Source: an uncultured Oscillospiraceae bacterium | GTDB lineage: Bacteria > Bacillota > Clostridia > Oscillospirales > Oscillospiraceae | Assembly (NCBI GenBank): GCA_934646175.1 | Contig: CAKUEI010000018.1 | Location: forward strand, 1 to 23,772 | Direction: 5' to 3' | DNA length: 23,772 nucleotides | Shown here: piece by piece, positions 6,749 through 13,867 of the stretch | How the letters are laid out: every line of letters begins with the position of its first letter | How positions within the stretch are numbered: position 1 is the first letter of the stretch | Notes under the pieces: model-generated | The model's input: the letters and a program-made list of their open reading frames with translations, nothing else | What the model was told of the DNA's origin: nothing | The model's database searches: none | Program-made: the position numbers and the translations under genes

Positions 6749-8407
6749 TTAAACCTCCATGATCACGGGCAGGATCATGGGGCTGCGCTTAGTCTTTTTG
6801 TAAAGGTAGTCGGAAAGCTCGCCCTTCACCGCGTTCTTGATGGCGGTCCAGTCGGTGTGGTAGCGGCCCTGACAGCTGTCCAGCGCCTTGATGGCCACCT
6901 GGCGCAGCTCTTCCATCAGCCCCTCGGACTCCTTCACGTAAACGAAGCCGCGGGTGATGATGTCCGGTCCGGAGACCACGGAGCCATCCTCGTTGGACAT
7001 GGAGACCACCACGACCACCATGCCGTCCTCCGCTAAATGCTTCCGGTCCCGCAGCACCACGCTGCCCACGTCGCCCACGCCGTACCCGTCCACAAAGACC
7101 TGCCCGGCGGGCACCGTTCCGTTGATACGGGCAGACTTGGGGGTCAGCTCGATGACCTTGCCGATGTCGCTGATGATGATGTTCTTCGGATCCATGCCCA
7201 TTTCCCGGGCCAGCTTGGCGTGGGTCTTCAGGTGGCGCTGCTCACCGTGGACGGGGATGAAGAACTTGGGCTTCACCAGCGCGTGGATGATCTTCAGTTC
7301 CTCCTGACAGGCGTGACCAGAGACGTGCAGGGCGGCCTCCCGCTCGTTGATCACCTCGGCGTCCTTGCGGTACAGCTCGTTGATGACGGCGCTCACCGAA
7401 TTCTCGTTGCCGGGAATGGCGGAGGCAGAGATGATGATGCGGTCCCCCGGCTGGATCTCCACCTTTTTATGGTTAGAGAAAGCGATGCGGCTGAGGGCGG
7501 ACATGGTCTCGCCCTGACTGCCGGTGGTGATGATGCAGACCTTGTTCTTCGGAAGGCCCTTGATCTGGTTGAGGTCGATCATGACGCCCTCGGGAATGTT
7601 CATGTACCCCAGCTCGGTGGACACCTTCATGGCGTTTTCCATGCTGCGCCCGGTCACCGCCACCCGGCGGCCGTAGCGGGCCGCCACGTTGATGATCTGC
7701 TGGATGCGATCCACGTTGGAGGCGAAGGTGGTGACGATAATGCGCTCTTCACAGCCCTTGAACAAGGCGTCAAAGCTGGCGCCCACGCTGCGCTCGCTGC
7801 GCGTATAGCCCGGCCGCTCCACATTGGTGGAGTCGCACAGAAGGGCCAGGACGCCCTCCCGCCCCAGCTCGCCGAAGCGGGCCAGATCGATCATACCGCC
7901 CTGAATGGGGGTGGGGTCGATCTTGAAGTCGCCGGTATGCACCACCGTGCCCACGGGGCACTTGATGGCCAGCGCCACCGCGTCCGCAATGGAATGGTTG
8001 GTGTGGATGAATTCCACGGAAAACTTTCCGGCACGGATGGTCTCGCCGGCCTCTACGGTGTGCATTTCCGTCTTGTCCGCCAGGCGATGCTCCTCCAGCT
8101 TCAGCTGGACCAGCCCCGCCGTCATGCGGGTGGCGTAAATGGGGGCCTGAATGTCCCGCAGGACATAGGGCAGCGCGCCGATATGGTCCTCGTGCCCGTG
8201 GGTGAGGAAAATGGCGCGGATCTTCTCTTTGTTCTTGATGAGATAGCTCACATCGGGGATCACCACGTCGATGCCGTACATGTCGTCATCGGGAAAGCCC
8301 ATGCCAACGTCCACGATGATGATATCGTTTCCGTATTCGAACACGGTCAGGTTTTTCCCGATCTCGTTCAATCCGCCCAGGGAGATGATTTTCAGTTTTT
8401 CTGCCAT
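6749..8407 (-). CDS. rnj: Ribonuclease J
   Basis: This 552-residue metallo-beta-lactamase/beta-CASP nuclease has both 5'-3' exonuclease and endonuclease activity, and is a central RNA decay and maturation enzyme in Firmicutes that lack RNase E. The start MAEKLKIISLGGLNEIGKNL is characteristic. The zinc-binding motif HGHEDH is at H70-H75, and GDFKIDPTP, the beta-CASP stretch TTGSQGE and VSGHACQEEL follow. A C-terminal domain ends in MILPVIMEV. Length is normal for RNase J (about 555). ATG 8407 is chosen by homology of the N-terminus; the nearest GGAG lies about 15 bases upstream, unusually far. The frame stays open for another 53 codons but has no convincing alternative start. The promoter is about 300 bases upstream, leaving a long leader that may be used for autoregulation. 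Confidence 0.96.
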   Translation of the reverse strand: MAEKLKIISLGGLNEIGKNLTVFEYGNDIIIVDVGMGFPDDDMYGIDVVIPDVSYLIKNKEKIRAIFLTHGHEDHIGALPYVLRDIQAPIYATRMTAGLVQLKLEEHRLADKTEMHTVEAGETIRAGKFSVEFIHTNHSIADAVALAIKCPVGTVVHTGDFKIDPTPIQGGMIDLARFGELGREGVLALLCDSTNVERPGYTRSERSVGASFDALFKGCEERIIVTTFASNVDRIQQIINVAARYGRRVAVTGRSMENAMKVSTELGYMNIPEGVMIDLNQIKGLPKNKVCIITTGSQGETMSALSRIAFSNHKKVEIQPGDRIIISASAIPGNENSVSAVINELYRKDAEVINEREAALHVSGHACQEELKIIHALVKPKFFIPVHGEQRHLKTHAKLAREMGMDPKNIIISDIGKVIELTPKSARINGTVPAGQVFVDGYGVGDVGSVVLRDRKHLAEDGMVVVVVSMSNEDGSVVSGPDIITRGFVYVKESEGLMEELRQVAIKALDSCQGRYHTDWTAIKNAVKGELSDYLYKKTKRSPMILPVIMEV

Positions 8408-8698
8408 AAAATGCTGTTCGCACTCCTTTTCTTCGTCAAGGCGCGCAAGATCGCGCCGGTCATGGATGGAAAGCGGAACGCACCCGGACGCATGACAAGA
8501 AAGACGGAGCCGCAGTCCGCTTTTCACCCTGCCTCGTGAAAGGGAACTGCCCTGCTTCGCCCGCATCCGCGAACTTTCCTTCTTATTTTAACCGCGGGAT
8601 GGCACCCGGCGGCAAAAACCAAATCAGCGGCGCGCATTTCTGCGCCCGTTTGTCTGCACGGCGGCGGAATGGAACGCCCGTCGCGCTATGCAGGTATT
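8408..8698 (-). promoter_or_regulatory. Long 5' leader of RNase J mRNA
   Basis: From the predicted transcription start (about 8698) to the RNase J start lie about 290 bases without a recognised gene. Visible structure includes a GCGCA-GAAA-TGCGC stem-loop with a GNRA tetraloop (8632-8645) and a GGCGCG/CGCGCC stem (8440-8457) about 35 nt before the ATG. No riboswitch class was recognised. The 446-base gap 8408-8853 otherwise holds only the two divergent promoters. Confidence 0.4.
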
Positions 8699-8704
8699 AT
8701 GATG

Positions 8705-8713
8705 ATTATAGCA
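8705..8713 (-). promoter_or_regulatory. Extended -10 promoter of rnj
   Basis: On the minus strand TGC-TATAAT is a perfect -10 hexamer (8710-8705) with the extended TGN element. The -35 position, 17 bases upstream, reads TGTACT (8733-8728), a weak match. This is compatible with an extended -10 promoter. Confidence 0.65.
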
Positions 8714-8791
8714 TGGTTTCCCGGAAAAGTACAGTTCTTTTTCCCGGCACCTCAGTATGGCCAGCTTTGCGTGCCCCTAAACCCTTCTGTC

Positions 8792-8820
8792 TTGCGTTCT
8801 CTTTTTCCGCATGATATGCT
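8792..8820 (+). promoter_or_regulatory. Promoter of the NlpC/P60 gene
   Basis: TTGCGT (8792-8797), a 17-base spacer and TATGCT (8815-8820) with an upstream TGA (extended -10) form a plausible sigma-A promoter. Its start would be near 8827. The -10 also forms the left arm of a 7-bp hairpin (8814-8820 with 8827-8833) followed by five T's. Confidence 0.5.
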
Positions 8821-8853
8821 GAAAAAAGCATATGTTTTTGCGAGGTGATGGCA

Positions 8854-9669
8854 ATGCTGTTTTCCGTTTCCGTCCCTGTCTGTCCCTTGTTTCAAGGGCC
8901 GGATGCGCAATCTGAGCGGGTAGACGAGTTGCTTTTCGGCATGACGGCCTGCGTTCTCTCTTCCCCCGCTCCCGGCTGGCGGGAGGTACAGACTATTTAC
9001 CACTACCGTGGCTTCGTCCACGCGGAGGAGCTTCTTCCGGAGGAGGAAACTCATGCCGGTCAGGCGGCGCTTCAGGTGTTCCGTCCGCCGTTTTGCGACA
9101 TACTCGCCGCGCCGGACTTCTCCGCTCCCATTTTGCTCACCGTCCCCCGGGGTAGTCTCTTGGCCGCGGCAGAGGATCTTCCCATTCCGGAGGGCTGGCG
9201 GGCGGTCCTGCTGCCTGAGCACCGGTGGGGCTTTCTCCGCAGCAGCGCCGTGCGGGTCTGCCCGCAAAGTGATACACTTTCGGAACCGGAGCTTCGCGCC
9301 GCCGTGCTGGAGGCTGCCCTCTCTTATCTGGGCACGCCGTACCGCTGGGGCGGGAAGACCCCCATGGGCATCGACTGCTCCGGGCTGGTCTCCATGGCCT
9401 ATCTCCTAAACGGCGTTTTCCTGTACCGGGACGCCAGGATGGAGCCGGACTTTCCCGTGCATCCCATCCCGCGCGAGGCGCTGCAGCCCGCCGACCTCCT
9501 CTACTGGCCCGGGCATGTGGCCCTCTATCTGGGGGAGGGGCGCTATCTGCACGCCACCGGTAAAGCGGGCAGCGACGGAGTAGTAATCAACAGCTTCTCC
9601 TCCGCCGCGCCGGACTTCCGGGCCGATCTTTCGGAACCGTTCCCCGCCTGCGGCAGCATCTTCGGATAA
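8854..9669 (+). CDS. NlpC/P60 (C40) cysteine peptidase with N-terminal SH3-like domains
   Basis: This 271-residue protein has a C-terminal NlpC/P60 domain (about 150-265). DCSGLVSMAY holds the catalytic cysteine, GHVALYLGEGRYLHA the catalytic histidine, and YLGTPYRWGGKTPMGI the usual entry motif. The N-terminal 140 residues look like two bacterial SH3 units, with the first beginning directly at VSVPVCPLFQGPDAQSERV. The order SH3-SH3-NlpC resembles YkfC-type gamma-D-glutamyl-L-diamino-acid endopeptidases that trim recycled wall peptides. No signal peptide is visible, which supports a cytoplasmic recycling role (inference). ATG 8854 is preferred because GAGGTGA (8842-8848) is spaced correctly; GTG 8845 and ATG 8848 lie within that ribosome binding site. 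It is a single-gene unit with its own promoter and terminator. Confidence 0.85.
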   Translation: MLFSVSVPVCPLFQGPDAQSERVDELLFGMTACVLSSPAPGWREVQTIYHYRGFVHAEELLPEEETHAGQAALQVFRPPFCDILAAPDFSAPILLTVPRGSLLAAAEDLPIPEGWRAVLLPEHRWGFLRSSAVRVCPQSDTLSEPELRAAVLEAALSYLGTPYRWGGKTPMGIDCSGLVSMAYLLNGVFLYRDARMEPDFPVHPIPREALQPADLLYWPGHVALYLGEGRYLHATGKAGSDGVVINSFSSAAPDFRADLSEPFPACGSIFG

Positions 9670-9674
9670 CAAAG

Positions 9675-9711
9675 CGCCCCGTTCCCGGCCGGAACGGGGC
9701 GTTTTCTTTTT
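9675..9711 (+). terminator. Intrinsic terminator of the NlpC/P60 gene (probably bidirectional)
   Basis: An 11-bp stem (9675-9685 with 9691-9701) and 5-nt loop are followed by TTTTCTTTTT. On the minus strand CTTTGTT follows, so it may also end the NYN transcript. Confidence 0.9.
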
Positions 9712-10454
9712 CAGCTTCTGCGCTTTTTATCCCGCACATAGATGTGCCGGATGTTGGGGCGGCCGGTCTCGCGGCTGTCCACCTCGAACCGCTCCGGCAT
9801 GGACTCCATCATCCGGGACAGCTTGGAAAAGCCGTAATTCCGCGGATCGAAATCCGGCTGCTTTTTGTTCAGCACGCTGCCCAGGGTGCCCAGAAAGGCG
9901 TATCCATCCTCGTCCGCCACGCTCTCCAGCGTCTCGGCGATCATGTTCACCACGTCCTTCGGGACCCCCGGACCGGGGACCTCCTCCGGTGCGCTTTGGG
10001 GCACGGTCTGCTCGCTGGAGCGGATGACTTCAATATAGGTAAATTTGTTGCAGGCGGCGATAAAGGGTTGTGGTGTCTTTTTCTCCCCCATGCCGTACAC
10101 CTTCATGCCCGCCTCCCGCAATCGGATGGCCAGCCGGGTAAAATCACTGTCGCTGCTCACCAGCACGAATCCGTCGCACCGGCCGGAATAGAGGATGTCC
10201 ATAGCATCGATGATCATGGCGGAGTCCGTGGAGTTTTTCCCGCTGGTGTAGGCGTACTGCTGGATGGGAACGATGGCGTGCTCCAGAAGCAGCGGCTTCC
10301 ACGATGCAAGGTTCGGCGTGGTCCAGTCGCCGTAGATCCGCTTGATGGTGGGCGTGCCGTACACCGCCGATTCCGCCATGATCTCCCGCAGAGCGCTGCG
10401 GGGGGCGTTGTCCGCGTCGATCAGCACCGCAAGGCGAAGCTCCTTCCCCTCCAC
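9711..10454 (-). CDS. NYN-domain protein with C-terminal LOTUS/OST-HTH-like domain
   Basis: This protein of about 247 residues has an N-terminal PIN-like NYN domain: LAVLIDADNAP (acidic D13/D15), IKRIYGDWT, NSTDSAMIIDAMDIL and LVSSDSDFTRLA supply the conserved acidic residues of a metal-dependent RNase fold. After a Pro/Glu-rich linker, residues about 165-245 resemble a LOTUS (OST-HTH) RNA-binding domain (FLGTLGSVLNKKQPDFDPRNYGFSKLSRMM). This is the LabA/DUF88 architecture, for which RNA cleavage or binding is inferred from the family. Start choice: AAGGAG is 8 bases before GTG 10454 but only 2 before GTG 10460. The 10460 start would overlap the preceding stop in a GTGA. Either way it is translationally coupled to the nucleotidyltransferase gene upstream. 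Confidence 0.85.
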   Translation of the reverse strand: MEGKELRLAVLIDADNAPRSALREIMAESAVYGTPTIKRIYGDWTTPNLASWKPLLLEHAIVPIQQYAYTSGKNSTDSAMIIDAMDILYSGRCDGFVLVSSDSDFTRLAIRLREAGMKVYGMGEKKTPQPFIAACNKFTYIEVIRSSEQTVPQSAPEEVPGPGVPKDVVNMIAETLESVADEDGYAFLGTLGSVLNKKQPDFDPRNYGFSKLSRMMESMPERFEVDSRETGRPNIRHIYVRDKKRRS

Positions 10455-10456
10455 GG

Positions 10457-11203
10457 TCACCGCTCCTTCCCGTTCAGAATGTCCTCTACCTCCTGCAGCT
10501 GCTGCGGCGTGTTGACGCCCAGCATCTCCCGGGGGGTGCAGGCGGGGCAGGCATCCACCTTTCCGCCCTCCTGCATCAGCAGGGCGGGTACATCGGTCAG
10601 GTAATATTCCCCCTGAGCGTTGTCGCAGCGCAGCCGGTGCAGCATCCGCAAAAGGGGCCGGCAGCGGAAAACGTAGACCCCCGCGTTCAGCTCTCGGACA
10701 TTCTTTTCCTCAGGCGTTGCATCCTTATCCTCCACAATGCGGGAAAAGCCGCCGTTTTCGTCCCGCAGGATGCGGCCGTAAGGCAGTTCCTCCTCCGCCA
10801 TGCCGGAAAGCAGGGTGCAGGCGTTGCCCGCCTCCTGATGGCGGCGCACCAGCGCCTCATAGCTCTTCCGCTTCATCAGCGGCATATCCCCGCAGCAGAC
10901 CAGCACGTCCCCGTCAAAGTCCTTCAACTGCTCCTCCGCAGAGGCCACAGCGTGACCGGTGCCCTTCTGCTCCGCCTGAAGGGCGTGGGGGTAGTCCGGG
11001 TAGGCCGCCAGTACGTCGTCCTTTCCGTAGCCCACCACCAGAATGATATCTTCCTTCGGTAAGAAGGAAAGGGCGTCCAGCACATAGTGCAGCAGGGGCT
11101 TCCCCGCCGCCTGACGCATGACCTTGGGCAGAGTGATGCCCTCCGTCTGAAGCCGGGTCCCTTTTCCGGCGGCCAGAACGACCGCTTTGACAGGCTGATT
11201 CAT
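10457..11203 (-). CDS. NTP transferase resembling the uridylyltransferase half of GlmU
   Basis: This 248-residue sugar nucleotidyltransferase has VVLAAGKGTRLQTEG (the nucleotide-binding loop), LPKVMRQAAGKPLLHYVLDAL, QKGTGHAVASAEE, VCCGDMPLM (metal-binding Asp), NAGVYVF, GEYYLTDVPALL and GVNTPQQL. All of these match the pyrophosphorylase domain of GlmU, which makes UDP-GlcNAc. The left-handed beta-helix acetyltransferase half is absent, and the next ORF is unrelated, so this is a stand-alone enzyme of normal domain length rather than a truncation. Three residues (EGI or similar) are inserted before LPKVM compared with typical GlmU. Either this cell has a separate acetyltransferase or the enzyme uses a different sugar phosphate; the sequence does not decide. 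ATG 11203 follows AAGGGGAA. It is the first gene of a two-gene unit. Confidence 0.8.
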   Translation of the reverse strand: MNQPVKAVVLAAGKGTRLQTEGITLPKVMRQAAGKPLLHYVLDALSFLPKEDIILVVGYGKDDVLAAYPDYPHALQAEQKGTGHAVASAEEQLKDFDGDVLVCCGDMPLMKRKSYEALVRRHQEAGNACTLLSGMAEEELPYGRILRDENGGFSRIVEDKDATPEEKNVRELNAGVYVFRCRPLLRMLHRLRCDNAQGEYYLTDVPALLMQEGGKVDACPACTPREMLGVNTPQQLQEVEDILNGKER

Positions 11204-11235
11204 GGTCCATTTCCCCTTTTCTGTCAGTTAAACTC

Positions 11236-11264
11236 ATTGTAGCATAATAAGGCTCCTGCCGCAA
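11236..11264 (-). promoter_or_regulatory. Promoter of the GlmU-like/NYN operon
   Basis: On the minus strand TTGCGG (11264-11259), a 17-base spacer and TACAAT (11241-11236) with an extended TGC form a good promoter, about 26 bases before the ATG in its leader. The -35 and spacer lie inside the terminator hairpin of the previous gene. Confidence 0.65.
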
Positions 11265-11282
11265 TGCGGCAGGAGCCTTATT
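11246..11282 (-). terminator. Terminator-like hairpin after the Zn-ribbon/Big_2 gene
   Basis: Arms of 18 bases (11246-11263 and 11265-11282) are perfectly complementary around one central base; in practice the loop is a few bases. The only U-rich sequence is TTATT at the stem base, so termination could be partial. Confidence 0.7.
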
Positions 11283-11298
11283 TCCATTGAATTTGAAA

Positions 11299-12213
11299 TT
11301 ACTTGCTGCTTACGATCACTGTGCAGGAGGCGCTCTTTCCGCCGCTGGTGGCCGTAATGGTGCAGGTGCCGTTGCGTACGGCAGTCACCTTTCCATTGGC
11401 ATCCACAGTGGCCACGCCGGTATTGCTGCTGCTCCAGCTGACCGTACCGTTGCCGCCCGACAGTACCCTTACAGTGACCGGGTCGGGGTACTGCTTCGAA
11501 ATCGTAAAGCCGTTGGGGTGATTAAGGGTCAGTGCCCCTCCCGCAGATGGCGTGGTGGTGGTTGTTGTGGTGCCGCTGCCGGTGGCCGCTGTGCCCTTTA
11601 CGCGTACGATGCAGCTTGCCGTGGCGGTGCCGGAAGTAGCGGTAATGGTGCAGTTTCCGCCGCCCACGGCGGTGACGACGCCGCTTTCAACCTTCGCCAC
11701 GTTTTCATTGCTGCTGGTCCAGGTGATGGTTCCCGTCGCACCCGAAGGCGTGACCTGCGGCTGAAGGTTCCAGGTCTCACCGGCCCCAGACATGGTGAAG
11801 TCCTCCCGGTTCAGGGTGATGCCTGTCACATCGGACGGCGTGACCACAGGGGTGGTGTCCGTCGGCTGAGGCTCCGCGGTGTCCGTGGGCTGGGGCGTGG
11901 CGGTCACGGTGTTGGTGGGGGCGGGATCCTGGGTCTCGCCGGGCTTGGCGTTTCCTTTGCTGATCAGCGGCCGCACCACGGTGACCACGATGCAGATGGC
12001 CGCAACGATCACGATCAGGGAGACCACGGTGGCCACCCGGTGCAGGGGGCTGTTCTGGCTGCTGTATCCGCCGCCCCGATCCGCCCGGCGGCCGCCGGAG
12101 TGGTTCACCTCGTCGCAGAAGGGGCAGCGTTTATAGGTCGATGCGTAATCCTCACCGCAGTTTTCGCAGTGGATCATCTCATTTCTTCTGACCTTGTTCT
12201 TTTTTTCCTCCAT
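11299..12213 (-). CDS. Zinc-ribbon, single-span membrane protein with two Big_2 (Ig-like) domains
   Basis: This 304-residue protein starts with a basic segment and a CxxC-x10-CxxC zinc ribbon (C16/C19, C30/C33; HCENCG and RCPFC). One membrane helix (about 60-80) and a Thr/Pro/Gln-rich stalk (90-128) follow. It ends in two bacterial Ig-like group 2 domains (about 129-207 and 228-302), each with the SSNxxVAxV and GxCTITATSG hallmarks. By the positive-inside rule the ribbon would be cytoplasmic and the Ig domains outside. Each Big_2 repeat has a cysteine pair 13 residues apart (C188/C201 and C284/C297), suggesting one disulfide per domain. ATG 12213 is preceded by GGAGG at correct spacing; an extension to 12279 would overlap the promoter. 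Function is unknown; a wall-facing adhesion or sensing role is speculation. Confidence 0.8.
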   Translation of the reverse strand: MEEKKNKVRRNEMIHCENCGEDYASTYKRCPFCDEVNHSGGRRADRGGGYSSQNSPLHRVATVVSLIVIVAAICIVVTVVRPLISKGNAKPGETQDPAPTNTVTATPQPTDTAEPQPTDTTPVVTPSDVTGITLNREDFTMSGAGETWNLQPQVTPSGATGTITWTSSNENVAKVESGVVTAVGGGNCTITATSGTATASCIVRVKGTAATGSGTTTTTTTPSAGGALTLNHPNGFTISKQYPDPVTVRVLSGGNGTVSWSSSNTGVATVDANGKVTAVRNGTCTITATSGGKSASCTVIVSSK

Positions 12214-12250
12214 GGGATAGACCTCCGCATCGTTTTTTCGCTTACGTCTT

Positions 12251-12279
12251 ATTCTACTATCTTCCCAGAGTTTCGTCAA
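12251..12279 (-). promoter_or_regulatory. Promoter of the Zn-ribbon/Big_2 gene
   Basis: On the minus strand TTGACG (12279-12274), a 17-base spacer and TAGAAT (12256-12251) each differ from consensus at one position. The predicted leader is about 30 nt. It is divergent from the promoter at 12325. Confidence 0.8.
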
Positions 12280-12324
12280 CGGCTTTCCAAAATTTTATGT
12301 CTACCTGCGAAGGAAATCCCAAGG

Positions 12325-12353
12325 TTGCCTTGCTCCGTATTCTGTATTATAAT
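12325..12353 (+). promoter_or_regulatory. Strong promoter of the AAA-mtaB-thyA-folA operon
   Basis: TTGCCT (12325-12330), a 17-base spacer and a perfect TATAAT (12348-12353) lie about 35 bases before the first start codon. AAAGGAG (12374-12380) follows in the leader. Confidence 0.85.
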
Positions 12354-12388
12354 GAAAAATCAAGAATCAGACAAAAGGAGCGTTGGCC

Positions 12389-13867
12389 GTGAAAGGTACC
12401 ATGACCGCCGCCATGGCGCACAAACAGTATGACGAAGGAGTGTCCGCCTTCCGGCGGCATCTGGAGGATCCCACCCTGCGCGTCCGGTTCGGCCGGGACG
12501 TGGATCCCTTTATGCGGGAGACCACCCTGGGCATGTGGCACGCCGACCGGGCCGGCGTCACCCCCCGCCATGTGGAGTACTATAACGCCATTTACTGCAA
12601 GGGCGCGCCGGTGCCCACCGCCCTGTTCTGGGAGCTTTCCACTGCCGTGGTGGAATACACCGGCTTTCAGGTGCCGTCCTTCTTTCATGACCTGATCCGC
12701 TATGATCAGCAGACCGGCAATCAGTCCGCCCGCCGGTTTATCGACCTCTTCACCCTGATGATGCTGCTGTTTGCCGCGGTGGACGATGTGGTCAGCGAGG
12801 AGGAGGCGGGCTTCGTCAACGCCGCCGCCGACCGGCTCTCCGCCCTGTGCGATAAGCAGGGCCTTCCCTCCGACAAGCCCACGCTGGACGCCTCGCAGTA
12901 CGTCACCCCCCGGCCGAAAACCGAAGAAGGCCCCGCTCAGCCCGCGCCCGCCGCGGCAAAGCCGGTGGAGGCGGTCAAAGAGGAAAAACCGGCAGAACCG
13001 AAGCCCTCGCTGGAAGAAGCGCTGGCGGAGCTGGACGGTCTGTGCGGCCTTGAGAAGGTAAAGGCGGACGTAAAGAGCCTCATCAATCTGGTCAAGGTGC
13101 GCAAGCTGCGGGAGGAGCAGGGGCTGCCTGTGGTGCCCATGTCCCTGCATCTGGTGTTTATGGGTAACCCCGGCACGGGCAAGACCACCGTCGCCCGTCT
13201 GCTGGCCAAAATCTACTGCGCCATCGGCGTCCTCAGCAAGGGGCAGCTGGTGGAGGTGGACCGCTCCGGTCTGGTGGCCGGATTCGTGGGACAGACCGCC
13301 ATCAAGACCGGCGAAGTGGTGCAGAAGGCCCTGGGGGGTGTTCTGTTCATCGACGAGGCGTACGCCCTGGTGAATCAGGAAAACGGCAACGACTTCGGCC
13401 ACGAGGCCATCGAGGTCCTGCTGAAGGCTATGGAAGATCACCGGAAGGACTTTATCGTCATCGTGGCGGGCTATAGCGACCTGATGGCCGACTTTATCCA
13501 CTCCAACCCCGGATTGGAAAGCCGGTTCAACAAATATTTCTACTTCGAGGACTATACCGGCGAGCAGCTGTACGAGATCTTCTGCTCTTTGTGCAAGAAG
13601 AACGGCTACACCCTGAATGAGGACGCCGACAAGCACACCAAGGAGTTGTTCTCACAGCTTTACGAGCAGCGGGACGAGAACTTCGGCAACGCCCGCGACG
13701 TACGCAATGTGTTTGAAAAGACCATCGCCCGCCAGTGCGACCGCATCGCGGCGCTGGAATCCCCCACCCGAGAGCAGCTGATGGAACTGACCCCGACCGA
13801 CCTTACCGGCGGCGAGGAGGATGCCGCCCGGGAAGATGACGGGATCAGAGAGGAGCCAAACGCGTGA
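12389..13867 (+). CDS. AAA+ ATPase of the CbbX/SpoVK (CfxQ-like) type
   Basis: This 492-residue protein has three parts. The N-terminal helical region (about 1-155) contains LLFAAVDDVVSEEEAGFVNAAADRL, a short stretch reminiscent of the TerB acidic repeat. A Pro/Ala/Glu/Lys-rich linker follows at 170-210. Then comes a complete AAA+ module: LCGLEKVKADV, Walker A GNPGTGKT at 259-266, pore-loop-like AGFVGQTA at 297-304, Walker B VLFIDEA with D322/E323, arginine-finger-like ESRF (R379), and GNARDVRN (sensor 2, about 433-440). CbbX and SpoVK relatives remodel protein complexes using ATP; the client here is unknown. GTG 12389 is chosen because AAGGAG is spaced 8 bases away; TTG 12383 is too close. 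The stop overlaps the mtaB start (GTGA), so the genes are translationally coupled. Confidence 0.88.
   Translation: MKGTMTAAMAHKQYDEGVSAFRRHLEDPTLRVRFGRDVDPFMRETTLGMWHADRAGVTPRHVEYYNAIYCKGAPVPTALFWELSTAVVEYTGFQVPSFFHDLIRYDQQTGNQSARRFIDLFTLMMLLFAAVDDVVSEEEAGFVNAAADRLSALCDKQGLPSDKPTLDASQYVTPRPKTEEGPAQPAPAAAKPVEAVKEEKPAEPKPSLEEALAELDGLCGLEKVKADVKSLINLVKVRKLREEQGLPVVPMSLHLVFMGNPGTGKTTVARLLAKIYCAIGVLSKGQLVEVDRSGLVAGFVGQTAIKTGEVVQKALGGVLFIDEAYALVNQENGNDFGHEAIEVLLKAMEDHRKDFIVIVAGYSDLMADFIHSNPGLESRFNKYFYFEDYTGEQLYEIFCSLCKKNGYTLNEDADKHTKELFSQLYEQRDENFGNARDVRNVFEKTIARQCDRIAALESPTREQLMELTPTDLTGGEEDAAREDDGIREEPNA

Noticed and set aside
7037..8539. A 500-codon open frame on the plus strand opposite RNase J
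   Set aside because: It is a shadow of the GC-rich rnj gene: His/Asp/Gly/Val-rich low-complexity protein, no ribosome binding site, and no recognisable domain, while the opposite strand encodes a textbook RNase J.
8408..8566. In-frame 53-codon extension of RNase J
   Set aside because: RNase J proteins start at the MAEKLKIISLGG region; the added residues are Arg/Ser-rich, lack a ribosome binding site and fall in the mRNA leader.
10457..11203. Truncated glmU pseudogene
   Set aside because: The nucleotidyltransferase domain is complete, ends cleanly and is coupled to the next gene; no remnant of the acetyltransferase half is found downstream.
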